Below, one piece after another: positions 57,059 to 64,000 of a stretch of DNA of 64,000 nucleotides (position 1 is its first letter; every line of letters starts with the position of its first letter). The position numbers and the translations under genes were made by a program. The stretch is from Phenylobacterium sp. (lineage in GTDB: Bacteria; Pseudomonadota; Alphaproteobacteria; Caulobacterales; Caulobacteraceae), in contig NZ_SCVD01000006.1 in the NCBI RefSeq assembly GCF_004297125.1, positions 124,001 to 188,000 of the forward strand, written 5' to 3'. Under the pieces are notes generated by a model, which was not told where the DNA came from, did no database searches, and saw only the letters and a list, made by a program, of their open reading frames with translations.

Positions 57059-58921
57059 ATGGCAGCGGGTGCGCGTCCCGGGATCTTCGGCCCGGTCCTG
57101 GCCCTGGTCGCTCGGCTGCGGGCGGTGGGCGGCAAGGGCTTCGCCGACGCGATGGTCACGCTGGCGGTGGCGATTCTGGCCGCCGGCGCCGCCACCTGGC
57201 TCGGCACGACACTGCCCGGCCGGTTCGTGGAAAACCTGACCTACGACTACCGCGAGGCGTATGGCGCGCCGCCGTCGCAGCGCGATTTCGTCATCGTCAA
57301 GATGGACGACGCGGCCAGCCAGGCCATGGCCGAGGCCTCGCCGTGCCACTGCCTGGCCCCGATCGACAAGGCCTGGCTGGGCGACCTGATCGCCAGCCTG
57401 GACGCGAAGGGCGCGAAGGCCATCGCAGTCGACTATCTCCTGGACACCTGGTCCTCGCCCGAGGAGTTCGCCGACTTCGAACGCCGCATCGCCGGCATCA
57501 AGGCGCCGCTGATCGCCGTGGTCGATCCCGGCCGCACGCCCGGCGTCGACTTCCCGGTCTCGAAGAAGGTGCTCTATTCCGACGCGCGGGCGCTGATGCA
57601 CGTCGACGTCGACGACGTGATCCGCCGATACGATCCGCGTCCCGGAAAATACCTCGCCTTCGCCACCCGCGTGGCCCAGGCGGTGTCGAACCGGCCGCTG
57701 CCGACCGAGCCCTTCGATATCCGCTATCGCCGGCCCGACCCGAACGTCCAGGCCGAGAACACTGGGGCCATCGCCCCCTCCTATTCCGCCGCCTTCGTGT
57801 CGTTCCTTCCGGAGCCCCTGCTGAAGGGCAAGATCGCGTTCATCGGCAGCGTCACCCGCTCGGCGACGCAGGATTCGGATGCGCCGAAGGAGGACATGCA
57901 CATCACCCCGCTGCGCTACCGCGCTGGCCACACCCAGGGTACGCCCGGCGTCGAGGTGCATGTCCACGCCCTGTCGCAAATGCTGGCGGGCGACCGCGTG
58001 TTGCGACCGGGGCCGATCTGGAATGGCCTGATGGCGCTGGTGGCGGCGTTGGCGGGCGCGCTGCTCGGCCGCTCGACCCAGCGCTGGTGGATGTCGATCG
58101 GCATCGTCCTGCTGGGCGCGGCCACCCTGCTGTTCAGCGCCTTCGCCATCTACGACCGCACCGCCTTGATGGTGCCGATGACCACGCCCCTGCTCAGCTT
58201 CGCCTTCGGCTTCTTCGTGCTGAGCCGGCTGGCGGCGGCGGAGTTGCAGAACCAGCGGGCGTTCTATTCCTCGACCCTCGAACGCTACCTCGCCCCCCAG
58301 GTGATCGACCGGATGGTCGACGGGCGCGAGGAGGTGAAGATCGGGGCCGAAGAGCGGGAGATCACTGTGATGATCTCCGACCTGGAGAACTTCTCCACCC
58401 TGGTGGCCACCCTGCCCCTGGATACCTTCTCCGAGGTGATCAACGAGTACTTCGACGGGGTGATCGACATCCTGTGGAAGCACGAGGCGATGATCGACAA
58501 GATGACCGGCGACGGCATCATCGCGATCTTCGGCGCCCCCGTCGCCTCCACCGACCACGCCGACCGCGCCATCGCCTGCGCCCGCGAAATCGACCTCTAT
58601 GCGCTGGAAATCCGCGAGCGGATGATCGGGCGCGGCATCAAGTTCGGCTACACGCGGATGGGCCTGTCGTCCGGCATCGGCCTGGTGGGCAATTTCGGCG
58701 GCGAGCGCCGGTTCAACTATACCGCCTATGGCGAGGTGGTGGTGATCGCCGCCCGCCTCGAAGCCGCCAACAAGACCTTCGGCACCCGCATCCTGTTCTC
58801 CGGCGACACGCTCAAGCTGGCGAAGAACGACGTGCCCATCGAGGCGGTCGGCGAGATCGACCTGAAGGGCGTGCCCGTGCCCATCCCGGCCTACACGACG
58901 CGGATCGAGGCGGCGGGCTAG
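57059..58921 (+). CDS. CHASE2-domain class III nucleotide cyclase with altered active site
   Basis: 620 residues. A membrane helix (about 35-50), a periplasmic CHASE2 domain (60-325; VKMDDAASQA, GAKAIAVDYLLD), three more helices (about 320-390), then a class III cyclase domain (435-600). Metal Asp residues are present in ISDLENFS and GDGIIAIFG, and the substrate Lys is in MIDKMTGDG. In the motif normally G-D-T-V-N-L-A-x-R, this protein has GEVVVIAAR: Asp to Glu and Asn to Val, with Arg kept. Activity could be reduced or specificity shifted. It lies 3 bases after the CpdA-like gene. It would make cAMP or cGMP in response to an external signal. Confidence 0.9.
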   Translation: MAAGARPGIFGPVLALVARLRAVGGKGFADAMVTLAVAILAAGAATWLGTTLPGRFVENLTYDYREAYGAPPSQRDFVIVKMDDAASQAMAEASPCHCLAPIDKAWLGDLIASLDAKGAKAIAVDYLLDTWSSPEEFADFERRIAGIKAPLIAVVDPGRTPGVDFPVSKKVLYSDARALMHVDVDDVIRRYDPRPGKYLAFATRVAQAVSNRPLPTEPFDIRYRRPDPNVQAENTGAIAPSYSAAFVSFLPEPLLKGKIAFIGSVTRSATQDSDAPKEDMHITPLRYRAGHTQGTPGVEVHVHALSQMLAGDRVLRPGPIWNGLMALVAALAGALLGRSTQRWWMSIGIVLLGAATLLFSAFAIYDRTALMVPMTTPLLSFAFGFFVLSRLAAAELQNQRAFYSSTLERYLAPQVIDRMVDGREEVKIGAEEREITVMISDLENFSTLVATLPLDTFSEVINEYFDGVIDILWKHEAMIDKMTGDGIIAIFGAPVASTDHADRAIACAREIDLYALEIRERMIGRGIKFGYTRMGLSSGIGLVGNFGGERRFNYTAYGEVVVIAARLEAANKTFGTRILFSGDTLKLAKNDVPIEAVGEIDLKGVPVPIPAYTTRIEAAG

Positions 58922-59017
58922 CAGCCCCCACGCTTCTCATCCCACGGTCGCGCATCGCGCGATCCGGGGGACCCATGGTGGGTTTCCAATGAGCAGAGTC
59001 GGCTTGGTCCCCCGAAG

Positions 59018-62000
59018 TCAACGGTCGGCCTGCCCCGTGGTCCGCGGGCCCAGCCAACCGGCCATGTCGACCTCGTCGCTGACCCGGTACGGGCGGCCCC
59101 ACTGATCGGTGAAGAAGCGCTCCATCTCGGGTCGCGTGAAGGGGCGCGAGCCCAGGCGGCCGAAGATGGCCATCTGGCCCCCGGTCTCGTCGACGGCGCG
59201 GTCGCGGTCCAGGCCCTTCGACAGCGCCAGGGCCGGGGTCGGGGTCCTCGCCCAGGCGATCAGTTCGGGCTTCGGCGGCGGCGAGAAGCCGTAGAAGTTG
59301 GGCTGGCTTGAGGGGCTGATGAGCTGCAGCACCTTCATGCCGTTTCGCCCGTCGGCGACGTAGGCGAACAGCGAGGCGTTGGTCGAGGCGACCACCACGT
59401 CCTCGGCGTCGTTCAGCGCGCCGCCGGCGTCGAACTTCTGATACAGGCGCGGCCGCTCCGGGTTCTTCACATCGACGATGACCAAGCCGTCCTTCTTGGC
59501 CGCCACATAGGCGAAGGTGCGGGCGACATAGACCCGCCGCGCATCCACCAGCGGGATCGTGGCGCCTTCGACCAGCCGGGGCTGGTCCAGCCTGGTCACG
59601 TCCAGAACTTCCAGGCCGCGGGCGGTGGTGACCCACAGGTAGCGGAACTGCAGCGCCGAGCCGCGCACGTCGGGCAGCGCCACGGTGGTGACGTGCCGCG
59701 GCTTCAGCGGGTCGTTCAGGTCGACCACCACCAGGCCGGCGTCGGCGGCGATGTAGGCGTAGTGGCCGCCCAGCGTGATGTGCCGCGCGCCCTTCAGCAC
59801 GCCGCCCTCGTTCCAGGTCACCGCCCGCTTCAGCATGTTGTTGCGCGGCTCGCCGTCGGCCAGGGTGTTCACGTTGACGAGGATCAGCCCTTCCTCGCTG
59901 TCGGTGACGACGGCGTAGGAATAGAGCGGGTGGAAGGCCTGCTCCTGATTGGCCTGCAGCAGGCTGATGTCGGGGCCGCCGGCCAAGTCCTTCACCATCA
60001 TCGTCTTCATCGCCTCGTTGCGGAGCGGTGCGATGTTCTGGTTGGTCGGCAGCGCCATGCAGGTGGCGTTCTTCGACGGCACGTGGGTGTTGTGGCCCAG
60101 CGGCGAGAACGGCGCGGCGATCACCCGCTGCGACACGCCCTTGTTGGCGACGCTGGCGGCGTCGAACACGCGGAAGCCGCCCTTCCCTTCGGCGACGAAC
60201 ATGTACTCGCCGCGCAGCTGGAGGCAGCGGGCCGCCCCGTCGGTCTTGGAGTGGAAGTTCGAGATCTCCTCGGCGCTGTCCTCCTCGCCGCCCGAAAGGC
60301 CCTTCGCGAAGGGCTTGCCGCGGCGCCAGTTCTTCAGCTCGCGCTTATTCTGCTCGACGTGCAGCTTGTAGAAGTCGGGATAGGCGTATTTCTGCAGGTA
60401 GGAGCCGAACACCGCCTGCGGCTCGCTCCATTCCGAGACGCGGACGGCCTCGATACCGCCCTCCAGGCCGACCCAGGCGTTCTGGCCCACGAAGTTCACG
60501 AAGTTGGTCCCCAGCAGCAGGAGCTGGGCCATGATCGCGTTGTTGTCGTTCGCCGCGGAGACGTGGCAGTCCGAGCAGGTCTTGGTCTCGGTGGTCCGCA
60601 CCGTGTGCGGGAAGTGCGGCGCGAAGGCCTGGCTGGAGAAGCCCGAGGCGGCGATCGGCGGCTGCTGCACATAGATCCGCTCGCGATTGACGTTGGTCGA
60701 GGACAGCACCAGGGCCGAGGACGAACGCACCGGGGCGATGGTCGAGCCCTTCGTCGTGGAATGGACGCCCAGCTGGTACATGTCGTCCCGGGCGACCTGC
60801 GGGTTGTAGGTCGCGTAGTTCCGGGTCTCCTCGCCCTCGTACTTGTGGGTGGTGGTCTTCCAGTTGGCCTCGATGGGCAGGTGGCAGCCGGCGCAGGCCG
60901 TGGTCCACGAGGTGTGGCAGGCGAAGCATTCCATCTCGTCGTCGTTGTGCGCGCGATTGCCGGGCGCCACGCCGGGGCCCCAGGTGAACGGCTTTCCGTC
61001 CTGGCTGATCTTGCTCATCAGCTTGGCGCGGGCGGACTTGGCGTTGAAGTCGGGCGAGGCGCGGTCGACCGTGTCCTTGGTCAGCTTGATGCGCCACTCC
61101 AGCTTGGGATCGACCAGCGAGCGCTGGATCAGCACCTGGCGGCCGTCGCGCTCCAGCCACTCGAACCGGCGCTGGCCGTCGGGGTTGCGCAGCAGGGTCA
61201 GGTCGTTGCCCTTCGGGTCGGCCGCCGGGCCGGAGGTGCGGAGGGTCGGATAGGCCGAGGACGTGCCGTGGCAGTCCTTGCAGCGGATCTCCACGGCGTT
61301 GGCCACCTCGCCCATGATCAGGCCCGAGCCGTGGCTGTCCTGGCTGAAGTGGCAGTCGGCGCACTGCATGCCCTTCTCGGCATGGATGTCCATCATGTGG
61401 ACCGCCTTGCCCGGCGCGTTCTGGCCCACGGGCGTGAACTCGGGCGCGCCGGCCTTGTGGAACTTCTCGGGGTCGTCGTTGGCGATGACGGCGCCGTCCT
61501 TGTCCAGGAGCTGGCCGTCGCGGTCGCGCTTGAAGATGGCGCGGAAGTTCCAGCCGTGGCCGTGATAGTCGGCGAACTGGGTGTCCTTCAGCTTGGTGTT
61601 CAGGCCGAAGACATTGCGCAGGAAGTCGAGATCGGCCCATTTGCCGCGCGGCGCCGCGCCCTCGGGGTTGCGGTCCAGCACCTTCCGCATTTCCGCGGAC
61701 GTCGGGTACTTCTGCCGCTCGGGCCACATGAAGGGAGCGTCGGCCTCGTAGTCCCACATCGTGTAGCCGAGGTAGGTGTTCACGAACATGTTGGGCTGGT
61801 GCATATGGCAGTTCATGCACTGGGCCGTGGGGATGGCGCGCGTGAAGGCGTGTTTGATCGGGTGTCCGGACTCTTCCTTCGAGATCGTCGGGTCCGCCTG
61901 GGCGCTCTGCCCGTCGCGGCCGTACTGGGCCCAGGTCGAGCTGGCGTGCGGCTGGCGGTTGTTGGCGTAGACCACGTGGCATGAGGCGCAGCCCGAGGAG

Positions 62001-62992
62001 CGGTAGTCGCCCGGCTGGTCGTTGGTGCCCAGGAACCAGGTGAAGGGGTCGTTCAGGCGGGTCTTGTGGATGTTGAGCAGCGGGATGGCCGCCCGCAGGC
62101 CGGTGCCGGGGCCGCGGTTCGACTGACGGATGTCGGGACGGCCCGGTTCCTCCAGGCGCTGGAGCTGGCCGTTGGCGTTGGGCAGTCCCACCTCGGCGAA
62201 CTGGGTGTTGATGTTGCGGCCGCCGCGTTCGAACACGCGGAAGATGTCGCCGGGCGGGGTCACCTGCCAGGTCGGCGCGGGATAGAGGGTCGGCAGGGCG
62301 CCGCGCTTGGCCTGCGCCGGCGTCACCGTGCCGTGCGGGCTGCCGGGCGACAGCAGACGGGCCGGCTCGCCATGCGCCGTGTAGGCCTCGCCCAGGACAT
62401 AGTTCTTAAAGGGCAGGATCCCGTTGTTGTAGGACGCGCCGCCGAAGAACATCGCCCCGGTGGCCATGAGCGAGCGCTCGGCCTTCTCGATCAGCTCCAT
62501 GTGGCAAGCGCCGCAAGACTGGCGCGCCACACGATAGTCGGACGGGTTGATGAAGCGGATGAACTCGGGGCTCTCCTTGTTCAGGAGCGTGTAGCTCTGC
62601 TTCGGATTGGCCGAGCTGGGATAGTGCCAAGTCTTCGGATACCTCGGCAGCACGTGGGCGCGGTCGCGCAGCGTGGCGTACTGCGCCGCGGACTTGGCCA
62701 GACCCGCCGGCGCCATCACTGAGGCGTCGCCGCCGTGGCAGGAGGCGCAGCCCAGCTTCACCGCCTGCGAGACGTGCATGGTCTTGGCGTCGGAGTCGGT
62801 GTGGCAGGTGACGCAGCCGGCGCTTGCCTGATCCGCCTCGACGTCGGTCATGCCGAGCTTGGCTGCGGGGAAAACAGGATAGGTACGGGCGACCGGCTTT
62901 TCCGCGTCGCTGGCCTTCGAGGACAGGGGCGCGAGCAGAGCCACTGCGATCAGCGCTCCTATTCTCAGCCAATTTGTCCTGAATTTCAACAT
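59018..62992 (-). CDS. Decaheme cytochrome c with C-terminal LVIVD-type beta-propeller
   Basis: 1324 residues. Signal peptide (1-28, ending SSKASDA). Ten CXXCH motifs lie between residues 60 and 810: CVTCH, CASCH, CGACH, CASCH, CMNCH, CADCH, CKDCH, CFACH, CAGCH and CSDCH. From about 910 the chain becomes repeat-like, with LVVVDLNDPLKPRHV, LEVLDVTRLDQPRLV and LVIVDVKNPERPRLY, the LVIVD repeat of predicted beta-propellers, then a 100-residue tail. It is exported; no lipobox seen. It starts 7 bases after the outer-membrane barrel gene, so the two are one transcript. Likely electron transfer at the cell surface or periplasm. Confidence 0.9.
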   Translation of the reverse strand: MLKFRTNWLRIGALIAVALLAPLSSKASDAEKPVARTYPVFPAAKLGMTDVEADQASAGCVTCHTDSDAKTMHVSQAVKLGCASCHGGDASVMAPAGLAKSAAQYATLRDRAHVLPRYPKTWHYPSSANPKQSYTLLNKESPEFIRFINPSDYRVARQSCGACHMELIEKAERSLMATGAMFFGGASYNNGILPFKNYVLGEAYTAHGEPARLLSPGSPHGTVTPAQAKRGALPTLYPAPTWQVTPPGDIFRVFERGGRNINTQFAEVGLPNANGQLQRLEEPGRPDIRQSNRGPGTGLRAAIPLLNIHKTRLNDPFTWFLGTNDQPGDYRSSGCASCHVVYANNRQPHASSTWAQYGRDGQSAQADPTISKEESGHPIKHAFTRAIPTAQCMNCHMHQPNMFVNTYLGYTMWDYEADAPFMWPERQKYPTSAEMRKVLDRNPEGAAPRGKWADLDFLRNVFGLNTKLKDTQFADYHGHGWNFRAIFKRDRDGQLLDKDGAVIANDDPEKFHKAGAPEFTPVGQNAPGKAVHMMDIHAEKGMQCADCHFSQDSHGSGLIMGEVANAVEIRCKDCHGTSSAYPTLRTSGPAADPKGNDLTLLRNPDGQRRFEWLERDGRQVLIQRSLVDPKLEWRIKLTKDTVDRASPDFNAKSARAKLMSKISQDGKPFTWGPGVAPGNRAHNDDEMECFACHTSWTTACAGCHLPIEANWKTTTHKYEGEETRNYATYNPQVARDDMYQLGVHSTTKGSTIAPVRSSSALVLSSTNVNRERIYVQQPPIAASGFSSQAFAPHFPHTVRTTETKTCSDCHVSAANDNNAIMAQLLLLGTNFVNFVGQNAWVGLEGGIEAVRVSEWSEPQAVFGSYLQKYAYPDFYKLHVEQNKRELKNWRRGKPFAKGLSGGEEDSAEEISNFHSKTDGAARCLQLRGEYMFVAEGKGGFRVFDAASVANKGVSQRVIAAPFSPLGHNTHVPSKNATCMALPTNQNIAPLRNEAMKTMMVKDLAGGPDISLLQANQEQAFHPLYSYAVVTDSEEGLILVNVNTLADGEPRNNMLKRAVTWNEGGVLKGARHITLGGHYAYIAADAGLVVVDLNDPLKPRHVTTVALPDVRGSALQFRYLWVTTARGLEVLDVTRLDQPRLVEGATIPLVDARRVYVARTFAYVAAKKDGLVIVDVKNPERPRLYQKFDAGGALNDAEDVVVASTNASLFAYVADGRNGMKVLQLISPSSQPNFYGFSPPPKPELIAWARTPTPALALSKGLDRDRAVDETGGQMAIFGRLGSRPFTRPEMERFFTDQWGRPYRVSDEVDMAGWLGPRTTGQADR

Positions 62993-62999
62993 CTTATCC

Positions 63000-64000
63000 C
63001 TAGAAGCTCAGAACTGCGTTCAGCAGGATGGAATAGTAGCGCTTATTGCGCTCGCTGTTGGCGAACAGGTCGTTGAAGCCCTTGCCCGGGTCGAACGCGG
63101 CCGCCGAGGCGCGGAAGACGATGTTCTGGGTCATGTGCGGGCGCCAGATCGTGGAGACCGACGCGTCCCAGCCCAGCGCCTTCGGGATCGAACCTTCCAT
63201 CCGCAGCGCCTGCAGGACGGCGGTGTTCGAGAACGCGATGTGGTTGATGTTGGTGGAGACGCGCAGCTCCGGCGTCACATCGAAGTCGGCGCCGCCGCCC
63301 AGCAGGATGGTGCCCGGGTTGTTGAAGTTCGACTGCCCCTCTTCCTTCGACGACCGTAGGCTATTCAGCACGCCGTTGCGGCCGTTGATCCCGATCGCGC
63401 GACCGGCGCCTGCCGCCGGGATGGTCTGGCGGATCCAGTAGCTGGTATCGGAGCCCGCGAACTGCGGGTTCTCGAAGATCGCGTCGTAGCCGGTTTCCTT
63501 GTTGTCATACGGGTTCTTGTCGCCGGAGGCATAGAGACCCTGCAAGCGCAGGCGCACCCAGCTGAAATCGATCGAGGGCTCGGCCGCTATGAAGTAGCTG
63601 CGGATCTTGGCCTTCCGGTCGGTGAAGATGCTGCTGCGATCCTCGCCAAATGCGTAGTACGCGGAGGCGGTCAGGTTGATCCGGCCGATCCGGCCGTCGG
63701 CGCTGTAGCCTAGGTAGGTCACGTCGTAGTCGCGGCCGCGCAGGCTGCCCAGCAGGGCCGGCCGCTGCGGGAAACCGTTCTTGTCGACGTAGATCTCGTC
63801 GCCTTCGCGGTTGCGGTTGTGGATCACCGTCACCTGGCTCGTGAGGCCCGGGAGCGGCAGGTCCTGGCGATAGAGGTTACCCACGAGCACGAAATCGTCG
63901 CGCAGGTCCTGGGTGATGTCGTTCAGGCCCGAGTTGGTGTCCTTTTCGACCCGCCAGAAGGCCGCCAGATTGTATTGGAAGCGGTTGTTGTCGCGGTTGC
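63000..64000 (-). CDS. Outer-membrane beta-barrel protein, 5' end beyond window
   Basis: 333 residues visible, start missing. Alternating hydrophobic strands (for example RFQYNLAAFWRVEKDTNSG, GRINLTASAYYAFGED, WVRLRLQGLYASGDKNPY) and the last residue Phe (..YSILLNAVLSF) are characteristic of an outer-membrane barrel. The Asp/Asn-rich turns look like porin or alginate-export-type proteins. No haem motif in the visible part. It lies directly upstream of the decaheme gene with 7 bases between, and the ribosome site GGATAAG lies in that gap. It may form a porin-cytochrome pair, as inferred from position. Confidence 0.75.
   Translation of the reverse strand, partial: NRDNNRFQYNLAAFWRVEKDTNSGLNDITQDLRDDFVLVGNLYRQDLPLPGLTSQVTVIHNRNREGDEIYVDKNGFPQRPALLGSLRGRDYDVTYLGYSADGRIGRINLTASAYYAFGEDRSSIFTDRKAKIRSYFIAAEPSIDFSWVRLRLQGLYASGDKNPYDNKETGYDAIFENPQFAGSDTSYWIRQTIPAAGAGRAIGINGRNGVLNSLRSSKEEGQSNFNNPGTILLGGGADFDVTPELRVSTNINHIAFSNTAVLQALRMEGSIPKALGWDASVSTIWRPHMTQNIVFRASAAAFDPGKGFNDLFANSERNKRYYSILLNAVLSF

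Overview
The window is high-GC DNA with dense, short-spaced genes. TonB-dependent uptake, paired PhoU proteins, a Pit/DUF47 pair, TamAB and the guaB/MAPEG/RsmB-like/guaA block point to an alphaproteobacterium, probably Caulobacterales (Phenylobacterium- or Caulobacter-like). That placement is inference from gene content and promoter style; no rRNA or tRNA gene was seen. No insertion sequence, prophage or CRISPR array was found.

Layout. (1) 1-6.2 kb: a small catabolic or uptake island with a GPH-type symporter, a TetR regulator, a small unknown protein, a TonB-dependent receptor and a PhyH-type dioxygenase. A shared palindrome, GTCACT-C-AGTGCC, sits in both promoter regions and is the likely TetR operator. 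(2) 6.4-18 kb: housekeeping genes guaA, an RsmB-like methyltransferase, MAPEG, guaB, an MFS/LysR divergent pair, rlmE, ppx/gppA, hspQ, a TPR protein and phhA. (3) 18-24 kb: tamB and tamA. (4) 24-27.6 kb: the circularly permuted ATP-grasp / alpha-E / transglutaminase trio. (5) 27.7-41.8 kb: a phosphate-starvation island with pstSCAB-phoU, DUF47-pit, a second pstS, an OprP/OprO-like porin, a metallophosphoesterase, phoU2-phoB and phoR. At least six direct-repeat Pho boxes (GTCAY-N6-GTCAY, 11-bp period) tie it together. A FAD oxidase after phoU appears to be a circularly permuted D-amino-acid oxidase. (6) 41.8-46 kb: ccmFGHI for cytochrome c maturation, overlapping phoR. (7) 46.1-51.4 kb: a three-gene operon encoding a flavoprotein/double cyclic-nucleotide-binding/four-cluster ferredoxin fusion, a bis-His membrane protein resembling a b-type cytochrome, and an FHA-membrane-decaheme cytochrome. 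(8) 51.5-56.2 kb: gdhA, an acetolactate-synthase-like enzyme and an aldehyde dehydrogenase. (9) 56.2-58.9 kb: a CpdA-like cyclic-nucleotide phosphodiesterase followed by a CHASE2 nucleotide cyclase. (10) 59-64 kb: a decaheme cytochrome fused to an LVIVD-type beta-propeller, encoded directly after an outer-membrane beta-barrel gene that runs off the window.

The most unusual content is regions 6-10. They hold two very different decaheme proteins, a probable route from a pyridine-nucleotide flavoprotein through an Fe-S relay and a di-haem membrane protein to the periplasm, a barrel that could take electrons to or across the outer membrane, and the genes to make, destroy and sense a cyclic nucleotide. 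Together these could form a cyclic-nucleotide-controlled electron-transfer system. Domains, haem motifs and gene order are read from the sequence; the pathway itself is inference.
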